Of a stretch of 64,000 nt of DNA, positions 1 to 11,926 are shown one piece after another. The position numbers and the translations under genes were made by a program. A model generated the notes under the pieces. That model was not told where the DNA came from and did no database searches. It saw only the letters and a program-made list of their open reading frames with translations. Each line of letters starts with the position of its first letter. Position 1 is the stretch's first letter. This stretch comes from Lepidodermella squamata (lineage: Eukaryota > Gastrotricha), in contig JBLDXI010000036.1 of assembly GCA_047495785.1 (NCBI GenBank), forward strand, positions 1,277,592 to 1,341,591. The letters run 5' to 3'.

Positions 1-378
1 CCCTAATTTCGGCCACCTCGTCCAGGTACCTTAAATTTGATACCGTTAAATTCGTCTCGACAAGCTGAGTAAGGAAATCGCCCTTTTATCTTTACCTGGG
101 AGCCTTCCCTTTACGACGTGATGCCTGAAGCTCTGGTGATTATGGTAACAAAGCACTCAAGAAACGACATGAGCACCAGCATTAAGAATTATTTTTGTGG
201 GCGACGTAAATTAAGGGTAATTTAATTTAAATTCAAGTGAAGACTAATTTCTAAGAGAAATATTTAGTATATGAAACTGAGAGGTCAAATTTTTAATGCG
301 GATCATAATTTCAATGTTCCATTTCCATCGATGATATCAAAAGTTGTTGAATTAAATTGACTTAAATGTAACAAATAC

Positions 379-534
379 CTGATATTCGGTAATAGGATCA
401 CAGGTTGGGTTGTTATCGCGGCAAGAAGTAAATGCGTTGTTGGTCACTTGGAAGCATCGCTTGAAAACCTGGCCCGATGCCTGGCCGATGAACCCGAACA
501 AAATAACGAGAATTATTAAAATAAAGCTTCTCAT
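379..534 (-). CDS. First exon of a small secreted cysteine-containing protein (partial)
   Basis: A start codon at 534 opens a 52-codon exon. Its first ~21 residues form a clear signal peptide: charged MRS, then a hydrophobic run ending near QASG. The mature part holds three cysteines (RCF, SCR, TCD). The exon ends in frame 0 at a donor CAG|GTATTTG (378). A possible next exon is 96-124, behind an acceptor CTTCAG and before a donor CCCAG|GTAAAG; it keeps phase but is only 29 nt, so it is tentative. The gene runs off the left edge of the window. I do not recognise the family. The spacing and cysteine order are not convincingly those of the PAN-like peptides further right. Confidence 0.5.
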
Positions 535-1619
535 TGCTTTTCGAAAAAATAAGTGCTTAATGACGTGAAAGAGTCGAACAATTTTTTAATATCACGTATT
601 TTTGCCTGTTCTGTTGCTCGCGCCAGATTTCATGTGTGAAAAGACACGCATGAGTTTGAAAAACAAAAACAATAAACAAATCTCATTGAACCCTGACAGG
701 GTCAGCCGCAGCGTTTTCTTCACATAATCGATTTTAACAAGACGTCTATTTTCAGATCAGACTCCAATAACATGTTATTGAAATTGAAATTGAAATTGAG
801 AGTTTTGGCTTCTCCCCCCCGCAACTCATCGTCTGTATCTTCTCGGTTTTTGAGAAAGGCGAAGGAAAGATGGCAAACCAAAGATAGCATTTTATTTAAA
901 GTAAATAAATAATCAATATCAAATAAATTTAATAGAGATGATTTAATCGCAATCAAAAGCATGGCTTCCTATGGGTAACTCGCCCTGATAAATAAATTTG
1001 ATCCCAACAGTCTTTCGTACTATGATGTGTCGTAGGGGTTTATCAAATTCCATTTCGAATTACACCAGTTTGTTTCTATCAAATTCGATAAACTCCTTTG
1101 CAGGGTTCGAAGTAAAGGGGTGCTCGGGTGTCGCGACACCCCAGCTCCGGGTAAATCCAAAACCAGAGGAAGGCTGAAAAATACACAGGGAGCGACTCAT
1201 TGTTTTCTTTGGCTGGGTCCTAGAAAACAAGTAGAAAACGCCTCAGCTCCCGGATCCTACTTCGCACACTGCTCCTTTAGGATTTTTTCGAACGAGAGTG
1301 CTAGTTGCACTCACGCACGGGTGGGGGGAACTCGAAAAATGTATCTCAAGCCTCCGATCTTTTGCGATTGCTTAAGCTCTCTTTCGTTAGAAGTGATAAA
1401 GCTTCTAAATTTCGCAATAAGATATCAGCGAATGTGATAGTATATTTCAGCATTTACGGTAACAGTCAAAAAGGGGCCCTTTTATCTTGCATCACACCAA
1501 AAGGGTGACTACGCACTAATATCATATTGTCTTTTTGTCTTGGATAGAATCCCTCTATCGTAAGGCGCGTCTCATTGACATTTCACCATTTTATTTTAAT
1601 AATTTTCCACAAACATCGA
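535..1619. other. Intergenic, no supported gene
   Basis: This is AT-rich sequence with a short (GAAATT)n run near 778-800. A stretch at about 1180-1400 resembles, weakly, the segment at about 17130-17290: both have a CACAGGG block followed by a 'acttcgc(a/g)cac' block. It is probably an old dispersed repeat. The open frames here look random and were not called. Confidence 0.35.
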
Positions 1620-2967
1620 TTAAGCTCGCATTTGTTTCCGATCTTTTTCAGGTATCGCAATTTTGCGCGGCAGGTGATACGGCGCCAGTCGCTCGCCCTC
1701 CCACCCGTCCTTGTAGCAATAGGCCGGGCTCAGGATAACTGTCGGCGCATAGTCGACCAGATACCGGTTCAAATGCGACTCTTCGTGGTGCTTCGCAATC
1801 ACCCCGTTGTCGTCATCAATTTTTATCGACTCGACCAACGCCTGCCACAGCTCGACCACTCGACCAGCTCGCCCGCCGTAGAACGCGCCGTCGTAGTAGA
1901 TCCAGCCCTTTTCGGGCGGGATATAGGCCGAGGATGTTTCGTTCTTTTCGTATGTTAGTTCGGTTCGATTACGGTTGAACATCCAGTAGTTTTGGGTAGC
2001 AACCAGATCGCCGAGAATTTCAGGCCCAACTTCATCGACTACGTACATGTCAGCGTCCATCGAGAAGAAAAAATCATGTTCCTAAAGTAAACAAGAAAAA
2101 TAAGAAAAATTGAATTTTTTCGAAATAATTAAAATTTAATTTCAAAAAAATTGTTTTGAAATTTCACAAAAAGAATTTTCCGTAAATTTTCAATGTCAAT
2201 AAATTATGTCAATATATTGAAACCCCGTTTTTTTCCAAAATATTCAAAGATTCATATTTTTTATCCAATTTTTTCAAAAATTTTTAAATTATTTCTCATA
2301 ATTTTTAATAATTTCAAATTATTTTTCAAGAATTTTCTAATTTTTTCAATTTTTTGGCCTTCAACCCTTCACATGTTCTCAATTTTATGGACAATTTTCA
2401 AAAATAAATTGACCAATTAAATGTGATTTTGTCAACATTTTTTCTTACCTCGTTTAACTGATCGTTCAAGCATCGATTAAGATAAATCTCCGGCCGTTTC
2501 ATCGAATCATGCGGCCATCCGAGTCGTTGTTGAAAAACCAGCGCAACATCCTCGCCAAGGTGATCCATCTGATCGGTGAACACGTAGAAATGCAGCCGAG
2601 CGTGACCACGCAGCATAAATTGCCTCGCCGTAGCTATTAACCGGCGTGTAAAATCGAAATACCTCCCCGTTGCCATGACAAAAATTGCAACTCGAGGTAG
2701 ATCGGGCGATTTTTCATCGATTTTTTTTGAAATTAATTCCGAAATGCTGATCGATGGGAAAAATTGGGCGCATATCTTTTTTAGTTCCGATTCGCTCGAT
2801 TCACTCGAATATTGATCGGGTGATTTGCTAACCAGTTGGCTGAGGCAGAAAATTAGCAACAGGGCTGATATGGCGATTGGTAAAGCTAAGCTAAGCCAGT
2901 TTCGGCTTAGTCGGGCGTAGAAGCTCAAATTCATTTGAATCAGTTGAATCGTGATTTTTTCATTCAA
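1620..2967 (-). CDS. GT6 family (ABO/alpha-1,3-Gal(NAc)-type) glycosyltransferase
   Basis: The gene has two exons: 2967-2449 (173 codons, phase 0, donor GAG|GTAAGA) and 2081-1620 behind acceptor CTTTAG, giving about 326 aa. Vertebrate GT6 proteins are about 350 aa. Residues ~25-46 form a single membrane segment, so a type II Golgi protein is expected. Family landmarks appear in order: a YVFTDQ strand at the start of the catalytic domain, the HDFFFSMDADMY block carrying the metal-binding DAD motif (~182-184; DVD in vertebrate enzymes), GPEILGDLV, a FYGG loop, and HEESHLNRY (~272-280), matching the acceptor/catalytic HDESHLNKY of ABO enzymes. The family transfers Gal or GalNAc in alpha-1,3 linkage with retention; the donor cannot be read here. 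A second in-frame Met near 2934 could be the true start. The gene lies downstream of the DUF7064-like gene on the same strand. Confidence 0.88.
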
Positions 2968-3196
2968 AAAAATGGTGGAAAAATTAACGTAGAATTTTTT
3001 GCGTAAATTGTCGCGTGCTCAATAATTTATTCTTATTCACGCGAACAAACAAAAAGTTTCAAAAAATTATCTGAGGAAAATCTGAAATTTAACATTTTTA
3101 TGAGAATAAGGATTCCTATCATTTAGGTAGCTTCAATTAATTAATCACTGAAAATTATTAAAAAAATCGATTATTGCGTTGGTTTTTTTTCAAGTT

Positions 3197-4590
3197 TCAA
3201 TCGGTTGGGTTATCAATTAGGCCAAATCCTTTAATTGCTTCATTTAATTTCGCCGTGACCTCAATTGAAATTCCAAGAAGTTCCGGTTCCATCTTTTCCA
3301 ACTCGATGCCAAATTTTCTCCCGTCTAAAAGAAACGAAAAATTAGGCGAATAATTCGAAAAAAAAATTAAAATAAATTACGCGCTATCAAGTCGATTTTC
3401 ACGATTCGGCCATTTCCAATATCGATTTTTTCGGCCCAAGATATCGGGTAGACATAGCCGTTAGAATACGCCAAATAGCCGCTGATTTCATGTGAATCAT
3501 CGCCTGCCCCACGAATCGTTAGTATCAGACCATTTTCAAATCTCGAAAACATGAAAAATCGATTTTCAACCGAATTTTCGAATATTCGAACGCCGCGAAG
3601 TATCAGCTCTAATGTTTCTGATTCCACCTCAATTGTTCCTCTTATCTCTCCAGTTTGTTCGAAAGTTTTTCGCGAAGGATCGAAAATATTTGAAATTTTC
3701 AATTTTGGACTGGCGGCGTTGCATAGATTTTTGGCAAGAAGCCAAGGGCTGAAATCAACCGAGTGATCGCTCGGATCGGTGAGAGCTTTGAACCAAAATC
3801 GAAGCGTTACTGGGATGAATTCATCCTGGCCGGTTTGACGCTGCTCGTTTTTCATGAGACCTGCATAGACGATGCGATATTTTCGAACTGCGTCAATTTG
3901 CCAGATCCTGAGCCCACCGGCTGCTATTTTTCTTCCATCATCTATGCACATTAAATTAGCAATACTGATTGAAATTCATAAAATGATAAGGAAAATTGCG
4001 TAAAACATCCAATGTCGAATTGAATTTTAAAAATTTCAAAGAAACTGGAAGCTAATTTTGAAAAATTTTCAAAAAAATTCCAAAAAATTTTAAATTTGAA
4101 TTTTAAATTAAAAAAAAAGTAAGATATTATTTTTTGGAATTTTGAAGGCACACAATAAGTATTCAACTAATAAAGAAAAAATTAGAAAATATTTTCCATT
4201 TATACCTGGCTGGGCTGTTTCGTCGTCAATTGCTCTCCAATCAAGCGTGAAACGTCGCCCATCAGCGAGCCTCAACAAAATGATGACATCAACCTTTCCA
4301 ACCTGACTTCGTTTCACAGCTAGGTTGATAACATTCCCAAATTTATCGCTGCCACAAAATTGCAGAATTTTAGCTCGCCCGTTGGTGTAGCCAGCTAAAT
4401 TTTGTTGTAGCATTTCGCTCTCTTGCCGTTGCCTTCGCTGAATCCTGCGCCAAGTTTTATATATCGCCAATAGATTGAAGATAATGAGCCGTTTTAATAT
4501 TCGAAATTTGTTGCAAATAACAACAAAGGCCAGAGTAAGGAATATAAAAATCATTCTGAAATAATCAAATTCGTGCAAATATTCAGTCAA
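3197..4590 (-). CDS. DUF7064-like protein with N-terminal membrane anchor
   Basis: Three exons give an open 357-aa protein: 4590-4206, 3941-3381 and 3324-3197. The middle acceptor (GCATAG|AT) is inferred from phase; the better-looking TTTCAATCAG at ~3960 would break the frame. Residues ~12-27 are hydrophobic, followed by a basic stretch (KRL, KTWRRIQRRQRQ), which suggests a membrane anchor. The body (DGRKIAAGGLRIW, RYWFKALTDP-type block FWFKALTDPSDH, PWLLAKNL, GTIEVESETLELILRGVR) resembles the non-catalytic region that precedes PEP-synthase/PPDK-like domains in many invertebrate proteins, now called DUF7064/7065. No ATP-grasp or phosphohistidine domain follows, so this is a stand-alone or shortened version. 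The assignment is from memory of the family pattern; biochemical role unknown. Confidence 0.6.
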
Positions 4591-5456
4591 ATTTGAGAAA
4601 AGGAAATTTCAATTTTTAGAAAATTTGATTGGACTGTTCAATAAAATTACCCTTAGTTATATTAAAGATCCCGAACAACTGGGATTCATGAGGATTAAAA
4701 AATATTTCCCAACAAATTCGCCTTCGATTTTAAAAATTTCAGAAGCTTCGAGAAAGCTCATAAAAATTGAAATTAAAGCTGTAACGGGGTCAGTCGAGCA
4801 TGTCCAATTAGCTCGAATTTTACTCTTCTTAGATGAATTCGATTTTATATAAAAAAACGGAATATTTAATGCTCTTGATTGAAAATTCGAGAGAATTGTT
4901 TGAAATTCTAATTAAAAATTATTCGTAAAAATAAAAAAAATTAGAATGAAAACCGAATTGAATTAAATTCGATAACATTTGGGCGCTTATATTTGATTTG
5001 ACATTGTGAGTTTCAACATTCGCCTTTGAAATTAAAATTTAATTTAACGGAAATTTAAAATTTAAAATTTAAATTCAATTAAAATTATGAGAGAATAGTT
5101 TAATTTTAACAAAAAAAATGTATTTGGCTATTTTCCAAAACATCATCGCCTCGAGTTTGATGTCAAACGAAAGCTGATGAACGGGAGAATTTCATTGTGG
5201 CTACCGCCGTCCAAATCTAATTTTGGCAGGGCAATTGTCCGTTGCCTGCGAAAAGTTTTCAGAAACGTTCTAAATCCTGCTGAATCCGACACGTTGAGCG
5301 ACGAAATGCAATAAAAATCGGTGCCAAAATGAGTCTATAATTCTCCACGTGATACCTCCATCTTGTTTACCTAGTAATAAACGCGACGTAACGCAACACC
5401 TTGCCGTAATAAATAGAGCTATTGACAAAATAGTTGTCTAAAAACGGCTTAAATCA
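4591..5456. promoter_or_regulatory. Divergent intergenic region between the DUF7064-like gene and the P450
   Basis: About 870 bp of AT-rich DNA separates two divergently transcribed genes, so promoters of both should lie here. A possible weak TATA-like AATAAATAGA lies at about 5408-5417, roughly 40 bp before the first P450 start codon. Nothing else was recognised. Confidence 0.3.
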
Positions 5457-7475
5457 GTGCAAAGTATATTTTCCGCCATGTTCATAGAAATGTTCGCAAT
5501 TTTAATTATTGCGCTATTAATATGTTTCGCATTATATCGAAAATTAATTGCGCATCGATGGCTGGCAAATGCCGGCATCCCAGGCCCACAGCCGCACTGG
5601 CTCTACGGCAATTTACGCGAGTTATGGTCGACCGATAAACGGCATGAGATTTTTCAAAAATGGGCTGCAAAATACGGACCCGTTTTTGGCTATTACGAAG
5701 GCGGCAATCCTGTTGTTGTGTTCAACCGACTTGAAGATGTTGAAGATATTTCAATTGCTAAATATGACACTTTTCAAGGCCATTACGTATCTGTTCTACA
5801 GGTAAATCCAAAATCAAATTTTTCAGATTGAAATTATCACAAGATTTTTTTTAATTTTTAAATTTCAAAAAATTTCAAAATTCTCAAATTTGAAGTGAAT
5901 TTTACTAATTGCTGTTTTCTTAAAATTTTTGCGATTTATTTTTAGAATTTCATGAGTGAATTGAAAATTCAAGTTTTAAAATAATTTTTTTTTTGAAATT
6001 TTCAGCCAGACCAACAGACTGATATGGAAAGCAGTATATTTCGGCCGAATCTGTTCTTAGGAACGGGCAATTTTCGGCGGCTTCACCGGCGATGCGTGAC
6101 CGAGCTATTCACCGTACCTCGCTTCAAATTGATTTTGCCGCTTTTCGACTCGGCTTTGCAACAATTGGTCGCAGTTCTGCGCTCAAAGGCTCAATCTGGA
6201 ACCGAATTCGATATTCTCGACGTTTTCGAACGATTTTCTATGGTAAGAAAATTTAATTAAATATAAAATCATTTATTTGTGAAAAATTTGAAAAAAAAAC
6301 TAAAAATTCTATTTTTTAATTTTTTGTTTCATTTTAAATGTAAAAATGTAAAAACAAAATTCAAATTTTAGAAAATATTAGAGAATTCGCATGATATTAT
6401 TTAGAAATTTTAGAAAAATTAAAAAATATGTTTCTAAGTATTTTTCTAATTTTCCAAGGATGTAATGGGAACAGCTACAGCTAGCATCGAAATAGGCTGT
6501 TTGGCTAAAATTAACGAGGACAGCAAACTCATCGATAATGTGCGATCAGTCATGCGTGAAAATGTCGAAATCAGCCGTGTCGAGAAATTTTTCATGATTT
6601 TCTACGACATTCTTTATTGGCTAATTCCTTACTTCAAACGCTTCATCGAATTTCTTAACCGCGATTTTCACATCGTGAGCCGTCACAAAATTTGGGACAT
6701 TTGCTACAACGTCGTAAATCGAAGGCTGGACCAAGGCTTGGAGGAAAGATCCGACTGGCTAAATTGGCTACTTCAAGATTCGATCACGGAAAAAGAATTA
6801 ACTAGAGAAGAAATTGCTGGAATTTGCATGCTATTTTTCGTCGCTGGATCCTCAACAACATCGGCTGGAATAACGTTCATAACGCATCTTCTAGCTCGAA
6901 ATCCTCGAATTCAGGCCAAAATTTACGAGGAAATTTCGAAAATTCCGAAAGCTGATTTTGTGGATAGGGTGACACAAAATACGTACCTGGAGTGGGTTTG
7001 CGAGGAAGCGATGCGAATTCACGCCGTCACGCATGGTTCATTGAACCGTATCGTTTTATCGCAAAATCTCGAGGTGAATGGCGTGAAAATTCCGAAAAAT
7101 TGCCGTCACGTTTTCATGGATACTTGGCGCGTTCATTTCGATGCGAAAATCTGGGGCCCAGTCGATCCGTTTCAATTCTACCCGGAACGGTTTAGCCCGG
7201 AATATTTGGCGGCTAACCCGCGGCCTTCGACGGCGTTTCTCGCCTTTGGCATCGGGCCAGGCATGTGTATCGGCAAGAAATTTGGCATTTTTGAGATGAA
7301 ACTAGCGATTGCGAGTGTTGTGAAGAATTTTGTTATTGTGAATGGGAGCCACGAGGTGATAGCTGTTAGATCTGTGCCGGTTTATCAGCCTTCTGATGGC
7401 TTGTTCGTGAAACTGATTCCACGGGGTACGACGGCTACTTTTAATGACAGTTCAGCAAACAGAAATGAGCAGTGA
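5457..7475 (+). CDS. Cytochrome P450 (microsomal type)
   Basis: Three phase-0 exons, 5457-5801, 6006-6242 and 6459-7475, encode about 532 aa, a normal length. Donors are CAG|GTAAAT and ATG|GTAAGA; acceptors are TTTTCAG and TTCCAAG. The N terminus is a hydrophobic ER anchor followed by a proline-rich hinge (AGIPGPQP). The I-helix oxygen-activation motif is AGSSTT (~323-328), the K-helix ExxR is EAMR (~377-380), the PERF motif is present (~436-439), and the heme loop FGIGPGMCIG places the thiolate Cys at ~464. All catalytic landmarks are intact, so a functional haem-thiolate monooxygenase is likely. The substrate is unknown. A CYP3/CYP4-clan affinity is plausible, but subfamily assignment needs a tree. 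An alternative start is the Met at 5478. The closest neighbour downstream is the convergent receptor gene. Confidence 0.93.
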
Positions 7476-8513
7476 AAATTTGTTAAATTTACAAAAAAAT
7501 GCATACCAAAAATGATAATTATAAAAATCGGAAAATTTTTCAAAAAAATTCAGAATTTCAAAATTCAAATTTCAGCAATTTCAACAATTTACGACAAAGA
7601 ATATTTTTCGGTTTTATTCTAAAGAAATTCTCAATTTTTTTTATGAAGAAATATGAAATAATATGCGAATATTTTTTCAAAATTTCAAAATTCAAAATTC
7701 GAAAAGAATACCAAAAATTTTGTAAAATTTCAGAAAAAACGGGCCTTCTCATATGTTTTAGCGGGCAAATTTTTACAGTTTTCAGTGCTGAATTCATTGG
7801 CAACGAATAATTTTTTAACACTTTTTTCTCAATTTAAATTTTTTTATTCATCATTTTTGCTTTTCCCCGTAGTTTTCAAGATTTTTTTCTAGTTTATTGC
7901 TTAAATATTTATTCTTCCTAATTTAGCCTTTAAGATACCAGATACATTCGAGTTTTTCTGAACGTTTTGTTTCCAACTCTCAGGGAATTCTAACGATTAA
8001 AAGCTTGAAAGAGCATTTTGAAATTTGTGGGCTCAAAAATTGAAAATTTGTAATGAACGCTCAAAATGTTGAATTTCGAAACCTCCTGGTGAGAATAGCG
8101 GTCCCTTGGCAACCCGTTGCTATGTATTAGCGTCGTTTTTTCTTCGCTTTCCATCTCCATCTGATGAGTATAAAAGAGGCTAAATTAAGGAATTAAATCA
8201 TGAAAATATCTCAGAAATCGAATCATCAATCCTCTGAATCGCTGAATTATAAAATAAAATTAATATTTTTTTATTAAATTTTAAATTTTAAATTTTAATT
8301 TAAATTTAATTTTTAAACTTTGTTTTTGCTGTCTCAACTATAATTCGAGACATCCTTTGCATTTTTTTTAATTTTCTGTATCATGTTTTATAATCGGCTT
8401 CAATTATGAAATAAACAATGAATGATTTATTCAAACAACAGCTTATTCATTGATACAAAAAAAGGGTTTTTGTTCATTAACGAGTTTTTCTCTCAGTTTC
8501 CTATTTCCCAGGT
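7476..8513. other. Convergent 3' intergenic region
   Basis: AT-rich spacer between the P450 (+) and the receptor gene (-). Several AATAAA-like signals occur on both strands around 8250-8440, for example TTTATT at 8425-8435, which would be a poly(A) signal for the minus-strand gene. No gene was seen. Confidence 0.35.
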
Positions 8514-10915
8514 TCAGGCAGCACTCTTCGGCCATTTGCCCATCCAAACTGGGAAATAAATAACGGAAAACGCCGTAATCGAATAGACAATTTCACACGC
8601 CTCAAGCGCGACCAACTGGTCCATCCACGACGACATGATGACAATAATTAGCACGCCGGCGCACAGTATGGTGACGCATAGAATCGACACAATGCGATAG
8701 CACGCAACATCGATTTGGTACTCGACCGATTTCGGCAGGGCCTTAACCTGGTACGCGTAGAAGGCGCTCAAAATCATGAAAATAACATTCAACCCGGTAA
8801 AAGCGCCGGCGACAGGTGCTAAAATCGACGAATAACATCGATGCGACACCAAAATGTAGTACTCGTCCAGGTCGAAATCGAACATAACCCCACTCCTCTC
8901 GGTTATAATGTGGATTGGCTCGTAAAAATGGAGAAAAATCAGTACGGCAACACAGATTAGGAAGGTAACCCCGGTTAGGATGACCGTGTATTTCCCAACA
9001 TCTTTCGAGGCCAGGGATTTAGCTAAGGACCTCCTCCTAGGCTGCGGAGCTGGGTCACTGCTTGTCGAAGCTCTGGAACCTCCCTGGACTGTCATGCTAG
9101 TTTGAAGGGCGGCTTTTGCAGCTGCAGCTTGTTTTTTGTCCGTAGGCACCACAGTGGTATGGGCCAGGCCGTAGTAGATGTGGCCAGGCAGCGTGAAAGA
9201 CCTAGCGCAGATCGCAGCGTTGATGATTGAGAACCCTAGAACTGGCATAATGGCTAACCACGGGCAAACCATGTCGTTATCTGCGAAAGCTTCGATTACA
9301 ACCCCTGAATCTAGGATTAAACAACCGATAGCGATTAGCCCAGATCCGATAAGGTCGAAGTAAGGATTCGGCCCGATTTTCATTGTTAGAAGGCTGAAAC
9401 CGACCTTGGCGAGACAAATCAGTTTCCCAAGCATTAGGAACAGAGAAATAGCTGAAATCACTGATTTGTTGCTTAGGGGCAAATCGGCGCTGTATAACGC
9501 AATGTTCGATAGATCTTTAGGCGGCAGGCCGGATTTCGTGAAGAAAACCGGAGGTTTCGGGTTCTTCTTATAAGGGCCAATCGCGAAGTTTTCAATGTTC
9601 AAATCAGCTGTTGTAGCGTTCAATTTATAGATATTGTAGATATGCTGAAAATCTCCGTTTAGGAACTGAGATACAGACTGGTTCTCCGAATCGACCTCTA
9701 ACCGAATCGACCTCTAACCTCCAACCGGCCCGATCTAACACTGATGAAGTCCAACTCGGCGGCAGCTTTGTACAGCAACGGCTCGGCAATGTCAGTGATA
9801 TCTGCATAGTCTTTCAAAGTTTTGTTGTAGCCGAGTTTCAGGTATGTCTCAGTTTTGTTCAGGGTGAGAAGAGATGCGGTCATGATGTCGTGGCATGCGT
9901 ATCGATTGAAGAAACCGCCCAGGGCCATGAATCGAGGCCCGAGGGTAGCGACTAATTTCCTATCAACATCCTGAGCTGAGTAGCCTAGACTTCCCGGCCC
10001 GTCGTAGTCGCCGAACAACCGAGTCACGCCGACCCAGAATGTTATCTTCATCTGCTCGAAAACCATCTCAGGCCTCGAGCATTCCCTGGGGAATGGGAGG
10101 AGCCTAGGGTCGAGAGGGACGTAGCAGCTAACGCTGAATAGGAACATGTAACTCGGTGCGGTCATGCCGAGGAGATAGGCCTGGCATAGAACCCTAAGGC
10201 AGAATCCGAACGGGTTCGAAGGGAAGGCTACGACAAAGATCCGCGCGTCACTCGCCTTCATCTCATACGCGAAATCTGGCTTAGTGAAATCGACGTCTGT
10301 TATCAAAATCGGCACCTGAATTCCGTTGCTGGTGAAGGTCGATGCGATTTGTTTAGCCATGGCGTAGTCCACAGCGGCGGTTGAAGTTATAATGCCAACC
10401 TGTTGCCATTTGCCGATGCTTTTGATGAAACGCAGATACGCGAAAATCGTATTCTCAACGGGCAGCTGCGGGCGTTGTAGCGCGATATGCCGTTCCCGGG
10501 GTACTGTTAGCGTTATCGAGGAACATCCCAGGGTGTAAGCCAGTGATTTGTAGGCCCTAACGATAGGCGAGTAGTATTGGCAGTTCGTAGGCGAGCCGAG
10601 TATAACAGGCGCTAGTACAGCATCAGATTGGTTGGATCGGAAATTTTCGACAAATGTGACGTAGTTTTTAGGGACTACCTCGCTGGTCCCGCCTTCGTCT
10701 AGCTCAGCGATTTCCAGATCGTAGTCTGGCAGTAAGTCGGTGCGTTTGTTCACCTCTTCGATAGCCATTTTGTACACAGCCTGGCAGACTGGGCTCAGAT
10801 TTGACGGCACGCTTTTCCCTAGAAATGCGATGAGAGTCATTTTCGTTTTTGTTGCGTTCTGCGCAAAGGTGAGGCCTGCAAAGCTCAGTAGCAAAAACTC
10901 ACGAAAATTCAACAT
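8514..10915 (-). CDS. GABA-B-receptor-like class C GPCR
   Basis: Two exons, 10915-9719 (399 codons) and 9644-8514, join in phase 0 across a ~74-bp intron (GAG|GTTAGA ... TTTTCAG|CAT), giving about 775 aa. Residues 1-18 are a signal peptide. Residues ~20-390 read as a periplasmic-binding-like Venus flytrap domain (VYKMAIEEVN, GCSSITL, VGIITSTAAVDYAMAK, RIFVVAF). The second exon carries seven hydrophobic segments. There is no cysteine-rich domain between flytrap and membrane region, the arrangement of GABA-B rather than mGluR receptors. One cytoplasmic loop is enlarged by ~50 residues rich in A/S/R (KKQAAAAKAAL to PQPRRRSLAK). The ligand cannot be inferred. The intron contains a 16-bp tandem duplication, so a different donor, or a frameshifted allele, is possible. 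Confidence 0.82.
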
Positions 10916-11857
10916 CTTTACGTTAATTTCTAGGTAAAAAATATGAATGGGCAGATTTTTGAGTGCGCATTTTCCGAAATTTTATTAGCTGAAATTTCAC
11001 ACTTCAGCGGATGTTTTTCTGAATTGCAGACCACAATAAACAGCAACGCATATTTCCTGAACCTAAATGAGTGTTTCGACTTGATAAATTTGTCGAGTTT
11101 TCAGGCAGAAAGGCATCATTTTCTTTAGGAGTTGAGATGAAATTAGGCGATAGGGACAGTTTCTGAAGAAGTGATACGTGCAATTTAATTTCTTCCTGAT
11201 GTCTCGGGGTGTTGTTTTTGTTGAACAGGAAATTAAACGGGGCACTCCCTTGGCTTGATGCTGTTAATAGCATGTCGTTGGCTGTGAGGATATTAGAAAA
11301 TCACAGCCGCCCGCACGTGATAACAATTTTGTTGTCCTAATTACAACATTTCGCCGAGTGAGGACAATTTTTTTGATTTGCGATACACTGAGAGACATTT
11401 CAGTGCGATGCTTTTGCGTAACAGAAATGTATGTGTTTGGAAAATTATCAGAAAATTGGTTTATATAATTTGAAGGCTAAATTTGAAGCTGCGCATTGTA
11501 TCACTGACTTGTTTGAAGTTTTAAGGCGTTCGAATTAAATGTTAATTTTTGGTTGCTTTCTTTGTTATTTCAGGGGCATTTTCAGTCATAGTCCGGCTGA
11601 AACATGATATCTCAGTAATGAATTAACTGGATAACAAACCCACTTTTGCCCACTTTTGTTGTACATGTTTCTGAATTCATACTCTATCTACTATGATTGG
11701 GGGCATATTTTCCTGCAGGTAGCTTGCTTATGGGATGCCGGATGCCCTAATCTCTCTCGTTCTCACATCGCTGTTACTTTCTCTCTGAAATTGGCTGAGA
11801 TGAGCTCAAGTCGAAGAACAAACCAGCTCGAATCAGTGAAGGAAACATGAAGTATCT
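10916..11857. other. Intergenic, nothing recognised
   Basis: Sequence 5' of the receptor gene. Short open frames on both strands lack homology, signal peptides or splice context. It presumably contains the receptor promoter, but no motif stands out. Confidence 0.3.
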
Positions 11858-11905
11858 CCCACCACCTTTTCACGCTTTTATTTAAGAGGAATATAGATCG
11901 ATATG
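11858..11905 (-). terminator. Conserved 3' end / poly(A) block of the PAN-like family (copy 1)
   Basis: On the minus strand this reads as an A-rich UTR with AATAAA followed by a G/T-rich tail ending in GGTGGGAG. The plus strand shows CCCACCACCTTTTCACGC then TTTTATTTAAGAG and ATAGATCGATAT. The same block lies 3' of the related genes at 15.4, 16.65 and 47.97 kb. AATAAA plus a downstream GU-rich element is the standard cleavage/polyadenylation arrangement. Confidence 0.6.
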
Positions 11906-11926
11906 AAATCAATTTTGATATCTTTT

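Noticed and set aside
1120-1437. 105-codon plus-strand open frame
   Set aside because: No domain, signal peptide or splice context; part of the region resembles a non-coding segment near 17.1 kb.
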